Position numbers and translations under genes: made by a program. A stretch of 64,000 nt of DNA from Pseudomonadota bacterium (GTDB lineage Bacteria; Pseudomonadota; Alphaproteobacteria; Sneathiellales; Sneathiellaceae): NCBI GenBank assembly GCA_024743055.1, contig JANSXH010000009.1, forward strand, positions 124,001-188,000, read 5' to 3'. The notes under the pieces were generated by a model. That model was not told the origin of the DNA. It made no database searches and worked only from the letters and a program-made list of their open reading frames with translations. Position 1 is the first letter of the stretch; every line of letters begins with the position of its first letter. Shown one piece after another: positions 26,757 through 36,624 of the stretch.

Positions 26757-27512
26757 TCATTTCCCGATGAAATTAGGAGCGCGCTTCTCTGCAAGAGCCT
26801 GCCGTCCTTCGACAAAGTCCTCCGATTGCAGACAGATTTTCTGCCGTCCTCTGGCTTCTTCCAGATTGAGCTCCCCACGGCTGATATCGTTCAATGTCGA
26901 TTTCATCCCCTTTAGGCTGAGTGGGGCGAGTGCTTTTAAGTCCTCGGCAAGCTGGCGCGTGCGACCTTCAAGAGCGCCTGCATCTACCAGGTAATCCAGA
27001 AAACCAATAGATTTCAACTCTTCAGCATTCATCTTCTCTGCCGCCAGAAAAAACCTTTTAGCCGGGCCTAACCCAATCCTCGCGACCGCTCTGGCCAAGC
27101 CTTTTGGCGGATAGTGAATACCTATACGGGCAGGTGGAATAAAGCAGCTCATCCCGCTTACTCCAATCCGGAAATCACAGGCTAACGCCACATCGGTACC
27201 CCCACCGTAAACGCCACCGTTGAGCGCGCAGATAGTGGGAAAGGGTAGGTTTTCGATGACATCTGTCAGCATTTCCAGAGGGTTCTCATCAAAATTATAT
27301 CGCCCGAGCTCGCCAAGATCCGCGCCGGCACAAAAACTTTTGCCTTTGCCAGTAAGAATCCCCACCCGGATATCGCTTTGAGTGGAATGCCCCATCAGTC
27401 CTTCTCGTAATTCCTGCATCATCTGTGGATTGAGCACATTATGTTGCTCTGGACGATCCAGGACGACGCTTAGTGTGGCGTTTTCAACGGTGATATGAAA
27501 AGATGAAGTCAT
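26757..27512 (-). CDS. Enoyl-CoA hydratase/isomerase (crotonase) family protein
   Basis: Crotonase-fold enzyme acting on an acyl-CoA thioester. The oxyanion-hole segments are visible (SFCAGADLGEL at about 59-69 and ALNGGVYGGGTDVALACDFR at 96-115). The acidic residues used by true hydratases are not both present: the GGG segment is followed by T-D where C-E is usual, and the second position lies in a PPARIGIHYPP stretch where P-E-I is usual. It may therefore be an isomerase, hydrolase or other family member. The ATG at 27512 (251 aa) with AGGA upstream replaces a longer frame reaching 27638. Confidence 0.83.
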   Translation of the reverse strand: MTSSFHITVENATLSVVLDRPEQHNVLNPQMMQELREGLMGHSTQSDIRVGILTGKGKSFCAGADLGELGRYNFDENPLEMLTDVIENLPFPTICALNGGVYGGGTDVALACDFRIGVSGMSCFIPPARIGIHYPPKGLARAVARIGLGPAKRFFLAAEKMNAEELKSIGFLDYLVDAGALEGRTRQLAEDLKALAPLSLKGMKSTLNDISRGELNLEEARGRQKICLQSEDFVEGRQALAEKRAPNFIGK

Positions 27513-27623
27513 ATGGTGTGGTCCTGAGGTTATTAGTTTTTGCCTGTGTAACATGGGCACAAGAAGAAAACAAAGACTGCACCCTAGTTTATGAAATGTG
27601 AAATTTTCAGGAAATCGAGTGCA

Positions 27624-28475
27624 ATGAGTATGCGGCATCTCAGAATGGGTCTGGACACGATTTTAGGGTACCGCAAACAGGGTTTCTTTATCCCGTATCG
27701 ATATGCGGATAGCCTGCCGTCAGAGCCAGAACAAAAGACCTATAAAGCCCTTGAGAAAAAAATGAGTAATTCCTCAATTACTTTTTCAAATATGCTCAAG
27801 AGTCTGGAAGACTATAAGACGGAGTTTTCAAATTTCGGGCAGCTCCCACCTCCTGAACCGAGATGGGAACAGGATTGGTTCCCGCGCCTCGATGCCGCTG
27901 TTGCCTATGCAATGATCCGCCAGGTATTCCCGAAAAGAGTGATTGAAGTTGGATCCGGTCATTCAACCCGATTTATGGCCCGAGCAATCAAAGACGGTAG
28001 GCTGGAAACCCACTTTACCGCCATCGATCCAGCACCGCGTGCGGCCATAGAAGCCCTGCCCATTGAAATTATCCCGAAGACCCTGCATGACGCGCCACCT
28101 GAGGTTTTTCAAGCCCTTGAAGCTGGGGATATTCTGTTTATCGATTCAAGCCATATCGCCATGCCAGGAACCGATGTGGACAGGCTGTTTCTAGAGATCA
28201 TTCCTGCCCTCCCGGCTGGCACCTTTATCCATATTCATGATATTTTCCTCCCCGATGGCTATCCAAATGATTGGGAATGGCGCGGTTATAACGAGCAGCA
28301 GGCGGTCGCACCGATGGTTTTGTTTGGAGGTTTTGAGCTTCTATTTGCCAGCCAATTTGTCACGAGCCGAATGCAGACTGAATTGACCAACTCCATTGTT
28401 GCCTCTCTCCCTTTTATGGACGGGGCGTTTGAGACAAGTCTGTGGCTAAAGAAATCGGAGATCACGCATATATGA
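27624..28475 (+). CDS. Class I SAM-dependent methyltransferase family protein
   Basis: Predicted methyltransferase with a Rossmann-type motif I (RVIEVGSGHSTRFMARAI) and a motif with an acidic residue after the next strand (HFTAIDPAPRAAIEAL). ILFIDSSHIAMPGTDVDRLF and FIHIHDIFLPDGYP follow, as in the Methyltransf_24-like group. The substrate is unknown. I chose the ATG at 27624 (283 aa) because AGGA lies about 10 bases before it; the frame also has an ATG at 27591. It is divergent from the crotonase gene and lies 45 bases before the second cyclase gene. Confidence 0.78.
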   Translation: MSMRHLRMGLDTILGYRKQGFFIPYRYADSLPSEPEQKTYKALEKKMSNSSITFSNMLKSLEDYKTEFSNFGQLPPPEPRWEQDWFPRLDAAVAYAMIRQVFPKRVIEVGSGHSTRFMARAIKDGRLETHFTAIDPAPRAAIEALPIEIIPKTLHDAPPEVFQALEAGDILFIDSSHIAMPGTDVDRLFLEIIPALPAGTFIHIHDIFLPDGYPNDWEWRGYNEQQAVAPMVLFGGFELLFASQFVTSRMQTELTNSIVASLPFMDGAFETSLWLKKSEITHI

Positions 28476-28520
28476 ACTCTTGTGTTTTTAAACTGCTGAA
28501 TTAAGGCGCATATTCCTGAC

Positions 28521-29870
28521 ATGTTTCAGCAAATCAAAAAAACCATTTTAGGAGATGAGATCGAGGGTCAACTTCCGGGTCGGGTAAAGGATGCTATTGC
28601 CCGCCAGCAATCCCAATCAGAAGTGCTGATTGCCTGGGTACAGGTGTTTATCGTTATCACCTTCTCCTCCCTCTATGGCTTGTCGCCAAAGACATTTGCA
28701 GCCGATACCATGTTTGCGCCGGTTCCTTACGCCCTGGTTGCCTATGCAATTTTCACAATCCTGAGATTGATCCTTGCCTATACCAACAAAATCCCGGCCT
28801 GGTTCCTATCTTTTTCGGTGGTTGCCGATATCGTCTTGTTGATGTTTCTGATCTGGAGCTTTCATGTCCAGTATGAGCAGCCAGCGTCCTTTTATCTGAA
28901 GTCCCCTACATTGCTTTATGTGTTCATCTTTATCGCACTAAGAGCCCTGCGCTTTGAAGCATGGTACGTACTGCTAGCTGGCTTTTCGGCGGCTGCGGGC
29001 TGGATGGTTCTGCTCGGTTACGCCGTGTTCTGGGACGATGGCATGTCCCAGGTTACCCGGGACTATGTCGAATTCACTATGTCCCACAAGATCCTGTTAG
29101 GGGCCGAGTTTGACAAGGTCATCAGCATCATTGTTGTCACTTTGATCATGGCCTTAGTCATTGTTCGGGCCCGCCGCCTGCTGGTCAATTCCGTGGCGCA
29201 GGCGACAGCGGCAGAAGATCTTTCCCGGTTCTTTTCCCCTGAGATTGCTGATCAGATTACCCATTCAGAAGGCTGGATCGAGCCTGGCACAGGAGAGGCC
29301 AGAAATGCCGCAATTCTGCATTGCGACTTGCAAGGGTTCACCAAGCTCTCCATGGAAAGACCCGCCAATGAGGTCATCTCGTTGCTTGCAGAATATCAGT
29401 CGCGCCTGGTCCCCATTATTCAGCGCCATGGCGGGACAATCGACAAGTTTCTGGGTGACGGCATTTTGGCGACTTTTGGCGCAGCTGTGGCTACAGATCA
29501 CTATGCCTCCGACTGTTTGAATGCCATGGAGGACCTCATGGATGAAGCCGCTCTGTGGTCTCGAGACCGGGAAGCGGCCGGTAAAAATGGCATGACAATC
29601 CGATTTACCTCCGCTGTCGGCCCCATTGTGTTCGGCGCTGTGGGAGATGACAGTCGCCTTGAATATACCGTGATTGGAGAACCCGTAAATCTTGCCGCCA
29701 AGCTGGACAAACACGCCAAGGATGAGCAAGCCAACGCAGTGACCACAAGCGAGGCGGTGGAAGTAGCTAGAATTCAGGGATATGAACCCCGCAAGTCACT
29801 TGAAACCCGTGCCTCAAGAGATGTCGACGGCGTCTCCGGCACTGTTGATCTGGTGATCATAAAAAGCTGA
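28521..29870 (+). CDS. Membrane adenylate/guanylate cyclase-domain protein
   Basis: Protein of 449 aa with about six hydrophobic segments in residues 35-216 and a class III cyclase domain from about 260 to 425. The metal-binding Asp269 (CDLQGFT) and Asp313 (FLGDG) and the base-contacting Lys309 are present. The second base-contacting residue is Glu387 (IGEPVN) instead of the usual Asp, and the phosphate-binding Arg is replaced by Lys394 (AAKLDK); Asn390 is kept. It may make cAMP at low rate or be regulatory. It follows the methyltransferase gene and is convergent with the ABC permease genes. Confidence 0.87.
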   Translation: MFQQIKKTILGDEIEGQLPGRVKDAIARQQSQSEVLIAWVQVFIVITFSSLYGLSPKTFAADTMFAPVPYALVAYAIFTILRLILAYTNKIPAWFLSFSVVADIVLLMFLIWSFHVQYEQPASFYLKSPTLLYVFIFIALRALRFEAWYVLLAGFSAAAGWMVLLGYAVFWDDGMSQVTRDYVEFTMSHKILLGAEFDKVISIIVVTLIMALVIVRARRLLVNSVAQATAAEDLSRFFSPEIADQITHSEGWIEPGTGEARNAAILHCDLQGFTKLSMERPANEVISLLAEYQSRLVPIIQRHGGTIDKFLGDGILATFGAAVATDHYASDCLNAMEDLMDEAALWSRDREAAGKNGMTIRFTSAVGPIVFGAVGDDSRLEYTVIGEPVNLAAKLDKHAKDEQANAVTTSEAVEVARIQGYEPRKSLETRASRDVDGVSGTVDLVIIKS

Positions 29871-29872
29871 AA

Positions 29873-29893
29873 AAGTAGACGCGACGTCTATTT
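29873..29893. terminator. Short bidirectional hairpin after the cyclase gene
   Basis: A 9-base-pair stem with one G-U pair (AAGTAGACG / CGTCTATTT) has a three-base CGA loop. It lies between the convergent cyclase and ABC permease genes and runs into the permease stop. It is A-rich on one side and T-rich on the other, as expected of a small bidirectional terminator. Confidence 0.45.
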
Positions 29894-31072
29894 ATAAGGA
29901 TCCGCGGCGTCCCGCAGTCCGTCACCTAAGAAGTTAAAGGCCAACACCACGAGGATAACCGGCACCACCGGATAAATCAGCCAGGGCGTCGTCGCCACTG
30001 CGTTGATATTGGTTGTCTCATTGAGCAACACACCCCAGGAGGTGATTGGCGGCCTAAGTCCAAGACCGAGGAAGGAAAGTGCCGTTTCCCCCAGGATCAT
30101 GCTGGGCACGGCAAGGCTGGCACTGGCAATCAGATGGCTGGCAAAGGAGGGTAATAGATGGCGGCCGATTATGCGCTTAGGTTTTGCCCCCATAAGTTGT
30201 GCTGCGGTACAGAAATCCTCTTCGCGCAAGGATAGGAATTTCGATCGCACGGCACGCGCTAACCCAGGCCAATCGAGCAGCCCTAAAATAACTGTCAGCC
30301 CAAAAAATACTAAGATCGGCGACCAGGTCACCGGCAGGGCAGCCGACAGGGCCAGCCATAACGGAAGCTGAGGAAGCGATTTCAGGAGCTCAATCACCCG
30401 CTGGATCACGTTATCGATCCAGCCGCCATAATATCCGGAAATACCGCCCAAAATGATGCCGAGTGTGAAACTGATGGTAATCCCGATCAGACCGATGGTC
30501 AGGGAAATGCGGGTTCCGTAGATAATTCTGGAAAGAATATCGCGGCCAAGTCTGTCTGTGCCCAGCCAGAAAAAGGTTGCCCGCCGCTTGTCCGCCGCAC
30601 ATACAAGATGGGTCGAGGCCTCAAACATCCCCCAGAATTTATATTCGTCCCCTTTACAGAAGAAGCGCAACGGATAGACCTGTTTCGGATTGACCTCATA
30701 TTCCCGTTTCAGTGTTTCCCGGTTGAGCCTCTGTTTATACCCGTACACAAAAGGCCCGACAAACTCCCCGTCATGAAAGAGATGAATGGATTGCGGTGGC
30801 GCAAAGATGAACTTGGTATGCCGTGTGTGCAAATCGTAGGGTGCAAGAAACTCAGAAATCAAAATTGACAGATAAAAGAGCAGGAGCACGATACCACTAA
30901 TGACAGCGACCCTGTGGCGGCGAAACTTCCACCACATCATCTGCCATTGAGAGGCCATGTAAAACCGTTCCTGTTCCGGAGATAGAACTTCTACGGAATA
31001 AGGATCAAACGGTTCCTTGGAATGCCAGTGCTCCAGACGCTGATCTTTGTTCTGTCCGGTGGTATCCGTCAT
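29888..31072 (-). CDS. yejE: Oligopeptide-type ABC transporter permease (YejE-like)
   Basis: Inner-membrane permease of a peptide-type (family 5 substrate) ABC importer, DppC/YejE class. A cytoplasmic N-terminal region contains WWKFRRHRVAVISGIVLLLFY, then a long periplasmic loop (residues about 70-165). The membrane domain follows, with EAA-like coupling loop AAQLMGAKPKRIIGRHLLPS. LGTDRLGRDILSRIIYGTR is the class signature. The length of 394 aa and the large loop fit YejE better than DppC. Its ATG overlaps the YejB-like stop by four bases. Confidence 0.9.
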   Translation of the reverse strand: MTDTTGQNKDQRLEHWHSKEPFDPYSVEVLSPEQERFYMASQWQMMWWKFRRHRVAVISGIVLLLFYLSILISEFLAPYDLHTRHTKFIFAPPQSIHLFHDGEFVGPFVYGYKQRLNRETLKREYEVNPKQVYPLRFFCKGDEYKFWGMFEASTHLVCAADKRRATFFWLGTDRLGRDILSRIIYGTRISLTIGLIGITISFTLGIILGGISGYYGGWIDNVIQRVIELLKSLPQLPLWLALSAALPVTWSPILVFFGLTVILGLLDWPGLARAVRSKFLSLREEDFCTAAQLMGAKPKRIIGRHLLPSFASHLIASASLAVPSMILGETALSFLGLGLRPPITSWGVLLNETTNINAVATTPWLIYPVVPVILVVLAFNFLGDGLRDAADPYK

Positions 31073-32097
31073 TTTGTCGCCCCCCCGGACAAGCGAATGC
31101 GTGGATCCAATACTGCGAGAAGTATATCGGAAATAAACATTCCGATCACCGTCAGAAGGGCCAAAAACATAAGAAGCGATCCGGCCATATACTGATCCTG
31201 GTTCTGTAGTGCTTCAAGCAATAACGGGCCAACAGTCGGTAGGCTGAGAACCATACTGACGATTACAGATCCTGAAATCACATCCGGCAACAAATTTCCG
31301 ATATCCGCAATAAAGGGATTTAGAGACATGCGGATGGGATACTTGACAAGCGCTTTCAACCGGGGAACGCCCTTTGCTTTCGCTGTCGTCACATATTGTT
31401 TCTGTAATTCATCCAGCAGATTTGCTCTTAAGCGCCGGATCATAGAGGCTGTCCCACTGGTGCCGATAACGATAACAGGAATGATCATATGATCGACAAT
31501 AGACAGGAACTTATCGAAGCTCCAAGGCTGATCTATATACTCATCATCCATCAAGCCGCCGATGGAGATACCGAAATAAACATTGGCATAATAGAGCATG
31601 ACCATGGCGAGCAAGAAATTTGGCGTTGCCAGACCGAGATAGCCTATTAATGTAAATCCATAATCACCGATGGAATATTGACGGGTTGCCGAATAGACTC
31701 CTATGGGAAAAGCGACCACATAAATAAACAAGATGGTTGAGAAATTGACAGCAAAAGACAGCAACAGCCTGTCTCCTACCACCTCGCGAACGGGAAGGTC
31801 ATAGGCAAAGGACTGCCCCCAATCCCCTTGCAGCAGGCCGGAAAATCCGTCAGGGCCCGGCCATAAACCCATCCAGATCGCATATTGTTCGATCAGCGGT
31901 TTATCGAGAGAATACTGCTCCCGATAAAACGCGATTTTTGCCATGGCAGAGGCGGACTCGCCTTGGGATTTTAGTTCTTCAAGCTGGTTGGACAGGTAAT
32001 CACCAGGGGGCAACTGAATGATAATGAATGTCAGAATACTGATCACCAACAATGTCGGGATCATCACCAGTACTCTGTGAACAAAATAGGTAAACAT
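31069..32097 (-). CDS. yejB: Oligopeptide-type ABC transporter permease (YejB-like)
   Basis: Partner permease of the peptide importer, DppB/YejB class. The N-terminal YFVHRVLVMIPTLLVISILTF is the usual first membrane helix. The coupling loop YVTTAKAKGVPRLKALVKYPIR and the SGSVIVSMVLSLPTVGPLLLEAL stretch are characteristic. The length of 342 aa is normal. It is coupled to yejE by overlap, and it lies 158 bases after the substrate-binding protein gene, a gap in which I see no clear hairpin or promoter. Confidence 0.9.
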   Translation of the reverse strand: MFTYFVHRVLVMIPTLLVISILTFIIIQLPPGDYLSNQLEELKSQGESASAMAKIAFYREQYSLDKPLIEQYAIWMGLWPGPDGFSGLLQGDWGQSFAYDLPVREVVGDRLLLSFAVNFSTILFIYVVAFPIGVYSATRQYSIGDYGFTLIGYLGLATPNFLLAMVMLYYANVYFGISIGGLMDDEYIDQPWSFDKFLSIVDHMIIPVIVIGTSGTASMIRRLRANLLDELQKQYVTTAKAKGVPRLKALVKYPIRMSLNPFIADIGNLLPDVISGSVIVSMVLSLPTVGPLLLEALQNQDQYMAGSLLMFLALLTVIGMFISDILLAVLDPRIRLSGGATK

Positions 32098-32255
32098 TCA
32101 GCCCTGTCCTGCGCGGAGCTTGTTTTTGGCCCCAACTCTTATCATTTGCGCATTGTTCACTTAAAAATACGCTGTCGTCAACATACCGCCCGCGATTTCA
32201 ATAAAATGCGAGAAATTATGCATCGGCCTGAGCCAATGCTATCGGTGATACCTGC

Positions 32256-34154
32256 CTAATTATCAAACCAGAACAAGTCTGGATGATAAATGCCAAACTG
32301 CGCCCCGGGATTCCAATTGAAAATTGCCTCCTGCGGCACATTCTTCAAGTCATCCTTGACGACAATTGGCTGCAGAATTCCTCCCACCACGCCGATCGTG
32401 AATTGCTGATCGACATGTATCTGAAGCATCTGCTTCCAGATATCGGCTTTCTCAGTTTCATCTGTCGTCAAAAGCCATTTTTCATATAATGCCATCAGTT
32501 CTTGGGCTTCCGGCAAATCGGCGGCCTCACCTGATTTTCCTTTAGTCTCGAAATACTGACCCCATTTCGGCCATTGATAACTTATCTGAGAGGTTGGAGC
32601 GCGGGTTGCCGGGCTGCTATCTGCGTTCGGGATGCCATCTTCAAACCCGGACCACACTGACATCACTGTTTCCCCTGAAAAGATACGATTGCGGAATACG
32701 GCCCGCTGAGATGGCTTGGTAAATACCGATATACCCAGCTCCTTCCAAGAATCATCAATCAGTTCAAGAATATCAGACTGTTCCGTGTCCTCTCCTGCTG
32801 TTTCAATGACGACAACAAGTGGCTCTCCATTCGGAAGCAGCCGGTTTCCATCGTCATCCCTTTTGGTGAGCCCCATTTCATCCAGCAATTCGTTTGCCTT
32901 GTCTTGATCAAGGGTAGCCCATTTTGTCCTCAATTCCTCAGTATAGAAGGGACTCTGGCTCTGAACGGAATTATTCCCCTCTACTGCAAGTCCGAAGAAC
33001 AGGGTGTCATTGATTTCTTCCCGATCAATTCCAAGGGATAGTGCCCGACGGAACCGTGGATCCCGCATCAGGCCACGCCACATTTCATCCTCACTATTCA
33101 GGTTGGGATAAAGGACAAAATGCGAGCCCCGGACCGTTGGCCATAACAGTGTTTTATAGTGGGAGCGTTCCTCTCCCTCTTTGAGGAAAGTCGCGTCCTG
33201 TAACTGCAGGCCGCGGGCCTGTAAATCAACGTCCCCCGACGCTGCTTTTGCCGCGATCAGTTTGCTTTCCGATACTGTGAAGATTAAGCGATCAATATAG
33301 GGAAGTTGCCGTCCCTCCGGGTCGGTACGATGAAAATACGGGTTCCTTTCGCCAACAAAACGCGTCGCTGGGGAAGACGTGGTATTCCGCCAGGGCTGTA
33401 AGGTCGGCAGTTTGGGATTGTCAAATTTATACAAATTATCGAGCCGGTTATGCTCCGAGGCCCAGGCTTTGAGCTTGATTTTCTGTATTTTGTTCAGCTT
33501 CGACTGGTCAATATATTTTATATGATACTTTTTCAGATAATGAGCCGGCCGGTAAATTAGCAAAGGTGAGGCCGCAGCGAGCTGAGGCAGAAAATTCGGA
33601 TTTGGAACGGACCAGGAATAGACAATAGTTTGCGCATCCGGGAAAGTGACATTGGGCGCCTCTCCATTCACTAGGACACTTGCTGGGGGTCCCGCTGGAG
33701 ACAGCTTTTCATTATTGGCGACATCTTCCCACCAATAGCGAAAATCTTCAGTTGTGAATGAATGCCCGTCTGACCACTTATGCCCTTTGCGTAGTTTCAG
33801 AGTAAAGATGCGCCCTTCCTCGACATCAATGGATTCCAGAATATCCGGCGCGATTTCCAGGTCCCTTGTATAGCCAACCAGACGCGCGTATCCATAGACG
33901 AACATTAACTTCACGTCGGACGGATTTCCGATCAACGTGCGGAGCTCTCCTCCATATTGACCGACCGTCTGATCATCAGCCGGTCTGACGACCAACGGAG
34001 TTTCCGGCACTCTTTCTGCCATCGCTGGGAGCGCACCGCTTTCAACCTTCTCCTTTAAGAAAGGAATCTCGAGCGCATTTACATTCGATGATACAAGGAC
34101 CGTGAGACTACATAGTAATAGTACAGGCCATTTTTTTAATAACCCGATCGTCAA
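32256..34154 (-). CDS. yejA: Extracellular solute-binding protein, family 5 (YejA-like)
   Basis: Periplasmic substrate-binding protein of an oligopeptide-type ABC importer. A Sec signal peptide is evident at the N-terminus (LLKKWPVLLLCSLTVLVSS, then VNALE cleavage region). Family 5 features include YTRDLEIAPDILES, FTLKLRKGHKWSDGHSFTTED and the RRALSLGIDREEIN segment. The length of 632 aa is typical of YejA-like proteins, which take up peptides, in some bacteria including microcin C. The actual ligand cannot be read. Its ATG overlaps the yejF stop by four bases. Confidence 0.9.
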   Translation of the reverse strand: MTIGLLKKWPVLLLCSLTVLVSSNVNALEIPFLKEKVESGALPAMAERVPETPLVVRPADDQTVGQYGGELRTLIGNPSDVKLMFVYGYARLVGYTRDLEIAPDILESIDVEEGRIFTLKLRKGHKWSDGHSFTTEDFRYWWEDVANNEKLSPAGPPASVLVNGEAPNVTFPDAQTIVYSWSVPNPNFLPQLAAASPLLIYRPAHYLKKYHIKYIDQSKLNKIQKIKLKAWASEHNRLDNLYKFDNPKLPTLQPWRNTTSSPATRFVGERNPYFHRTDPEGRQLPYIDRLIFTVSESKLIAAKAASGDVDLQARGLQLQDATFLKEGEERSHYKTLLWPTVRGSHFVLYPNLNSEDEMWRGLMRDPRFRRALSLGIDREEINDTLFFGLAVEGNNSVQSQSPFYTEELRTKWATLDQDKANELLDEMGLTKRDDDGNRLLPNGEPLVVVIETAGEDTEQSDILELIDDSWKELGISVFTKPSQRAVFRNRIFSGETVMSVWSGFEDGIPNADSSPATRAPTSQISYQWPKWGQYFETKGKSGEAADLPEAQELMALYEKWLLTTDETEKADIWKQMLQIHVDQQFTIGVVGGILQPIVVKDDLKNVPQEAIFNWNPGAQFGIYHPDLFWFDN

Positions 34155-36043
34155 GTCGCAAACTCCTTCATATTCGTATTTTCTTCGACCCGGACATAAT
34201 GCCCTCCCCCGATATCCATCATGACCGGACTGCTATCGCTGTCCACCGTAAACGGTTGTGGCCATAGCTCGGGATTAGATGCTTTTTCCTCAACAAGATT
34301 TGAGAAATCCAATCGATGATTTGGATCTGGCTCCGGAACAGCCGCCAGAAGCCGTTTTGTGTAGGGATGAACCGGATTATTGAAAAGAGCCGCCTTCGGC
34401 GCCGTTTCTACTAGTTTTCCCTTGCACATCACGGCGATCCGGTCCGCGATATAATCAACCACTGCCAGATTATGGGAGATAAACAGGTAGGTCAGGCCCA
34501 GCTCGGCCTGAAGATCTTTCAACAAATTCAGGATCTGAGCTTGAATAGAGACATCCAACGCCGATACCGGCTCATCACAAATCAAAAGATCAGGCTTCAA
34601 TGCCAGCGCCCTGGCGATACCAATACGTTGCCGCTGGCCACCAGAAAAAGAATGAGGATATCGGCGCAGGAAACGGATGTCCAGCCCGACCAGTGTCATA
34701 AGCTCTTTTACAGTCTCTTCCCTCTCGGCAACCGTTCCCACATTATGGATAACCAAGGGTTCTGAGATAATGTCAAAGACGGTCATACGCGGGTTTAAGG
34801 AAGAAAACGGATCCTGAAAGATGAACTGTACTTTATTGCGAAAATCAAAAAGCGCATCGCCCTTTAAGGCCAAGACGTCAACTTCCTGACCTCGATCATT
34901 ATAAGTGACCGACCCTTCTGTCGCAGAGATAGCTCTCAGGATCATCTTGGATAAGGTCGTCTTTCCACATCCGGATTCCCCGACCAGCCCCAGACATTCT
35001 CCGGGGCGAATAAAGAAATCGACGTTATCCACCGCCAGCACTTCTCCGCCCGGCTTGGATCCAAACAGGGAAGATTTACGGGTATAAAATCTCTTGGACA
35101 AGCCATCAACCTGCAAGATCGGCTTATCGTCGGCTTCGGATATTTGCCTTGGATTAGCCTGTTCAAGAAACCGGCTATCCTTGTCCCGCTTTATCTCACG
35201 AATAGGAGTCAGCCGTTCTCCGGGCTCCATATTGAACCTAGGAATAGCCCGCATCAATGCCTTCAAATAAGGATGGCTTGGCGCCTTGAAAATATCATCA
35301 AGGGTCCCCTGCTCCATGATTTTGCCGTGATACATCACGACAATTTCGTCTGCCATACTGGCGACAACACCAAGATCATGGGTAATCATCAGGATGGCCA
35401 TACCCAGTTGTTTTTGCAGATCCTGCATCAGGCTGAGAATTTGCGCCTGGATCGTTACATCCAGAGCCGTTGTCGGCTCATCGGCAATTAACAAGGCTGG
35501 CTTGCAGATCATTGCCATGGCAATCATCGCCCGCTGCCGCAATCCGCCTGAAAGCTCAAACGGGTAGGTATGAAAGGCTGCTTCCGGGTCTGGAAATCCG
35601 ACCAAGCGCAGCATATCGATGGAAACCTTCTCGCCTTCTTCCTTGGTCTTCTTATGATGGAGATGCAGCGCTTCGGAAATCTGGTTTCCGATTGTATGAA
35701 GCGGCGACAATGAAGTCATCGGCTCCTGAAAAATAATCGACATTCGCCCGCCGCGAATGCTCCTCATCTCCTTGCTATCCGGTTTGAGTTTGGCGATATC
35801 ATAAAAGACGCCAGACTTGTCGGGGTCAAAAAATAATATTTCACCAGCCGTAATCCGCGCCGGTTTTGGCAGGATCGACATAATCGCCTGACTGATCACT
35901 GATTTACCTGATCCGGACTCCCCAACCAGCGCGACGGTCTTGCCTTCAGGAATCCGAAAGCTTACGCCGTCAACGGCTTTTATCGTGCCTTCTGCAACCC
36001 GAAATTCCACTTTCAAGTCTCTGACAAGCAGCACATTTGCCAT
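34151..36043 (-). CDS. yejF: Dual ATP-binding subunit of oligopeptide ABC transporter (YejF-like)
   Basis: Cytoplasmic ATPase with two complete nucleotide-binding domains in one chain of 630 aa. The first Walker A is GESGSGKS at residues 41-48, with signature [15 protein letters not shown] and Walker [13 protein letters not shown]. The second Walker A is [10 protein letters not shown] near residue 353, with signature [15 protein letters not shown] and [12 protein letters not shown]. The C-terminal [16 protein letters not shown] is the oligopeptide-type extension. It pairs with the YejA/B/E-like proteins downstream. Its ATG overlaps the PH-like protein stop by one base. Confidence 0.93.
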   Translation of the reverse strand: MANVLLVRDLKVEFRVAEGTIKAVDGVSFRIPEGKTVALVGESGSGKSVISQAIMSILPKPARITAGEILFFDPDKSGVFYDIAKLKPDSKEMRSIRGGRMSIIFQEPMTSLSPLHTIGNQISEALHLHHKKTKEEGEKVSIDMLRLVGFPDPEAAFHTYPFELSGGLRQRAMIAMAMICKPALLIADEPTTALDVTIQAQILSLMQDLQKQLGMAILMITHDLGVVASMADEIVVMYHGKIMEQGTLDDIFKAPSHPYLKALMRAIPRFNMEPGERLTPIREIKRDKDSRFLEQANPRQISEADDKPILQVDGLSKRFYTRKSSLFGSKPGGEVLAVDNVDFFIRPGECLGLVGESGCGKTTLSKMILRAISATEGSVTYNDRGQEVDVLALKGDALFDFRNKVQFIFQDPFSSLNPRMTVFDIISEPLVIHNVGTVAEREETVKELMTLVGLDIRFLRRYPHSFSGGQRQRIGIARALALKPDLLICDEPVSALDVSIQAQILNLLKDLQAELGLTYLFISHNLAVVDYIADRIAVMCKGKLVETAPKAALFNNPVHPYTKRLLAAVPEPDPNHRLDFSNLVEEKASNPELWPQPFTVDSDSSPVMMDIGGGHYVRVEENTNMKEFAT

Positions 36044-36573
36044 CAGCCCAGATATCCTCTTTCAGCTGTCGGCTCATTTTGGAAATGGGCGATGCCCAGG
36101 GCCTGCAAATTCCGTCGGGTGGACGGATCAAATGACAGCCCGTTCTTGCGAGCGCCCGAATACAACTGACGGACAAGCTTTTCAAAATCGCTTATTGTGG
36201 AATCAATGCTCAATCGAAATCCCTTACTCTTTATTTTGAGATGCATCCAGCCTGCTTCCCGATCACGACGTGTCGAGTAATAGCTGAGCTTGAAGCCTCC
36301 CAACTCCTCCCACCTTATCGTTTTTTCAGCATACCATTTGAATGGTTGTCTGACGCATATTCCGGTATCGCTTAATTCTATGTGCGAAAAATGACGAAAT
36401 ACGGTTCTTATTCCATAGCAAAAAAACACGACAAATAAAAATATCAACAAATAGACAATGACAGATGTCGGGTTCAACAACAAGAGCGGAACCAAGGTTA
36501 GTATTATTCCCAAAATTGCCCTTACATAGCTTCCAAACAGGCTTTGAAAAGAGTAAGAGAAGGATTTAACCAT
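36043..36573 (-). CDS. Membrane protein with PH-like domain, unknown function
   Basis: I do not recognise a specific family with certainty. The 176-residue protein has two adjacent hydrophobic segments (residues about 15-58: AILGIILTLVPLLLL and VIVYLLIFLFVVFFCYGI). A soluble beta-rich domain follows (HIELSDTGICVRQPFKWYAEKTIRWEELGGFKLSYY), which resembles bacterial PH-like domains seen by eye. It sits between the deacetylase-like gene (51-base gap) and yejF (one-base overlap), so it belongs to the same transcript as the importer. Confidence 0.65.
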   Translation of the reverse strand: MVKSFSYSFQSLFGSYVRAILGIILTLVPLLLLNPTSVIVYLLIFLFVVFFCYGIRTVFRHFSHIELSDTGICVRQPFKWYAEKTIRWEELGGFKLSYYSTRRDREAGWMHLKIKSKGFRLSIDSTISDFEKLVRQLYSGARKNGLSFDPSTRRNLQALGIAHFQNEPTAERGYLG

Positions 36574-36624
36574 CCGTTTTCAGCCATAACATCGCGATTT
36601 TACTACTTTATTATGTTTTGATTA

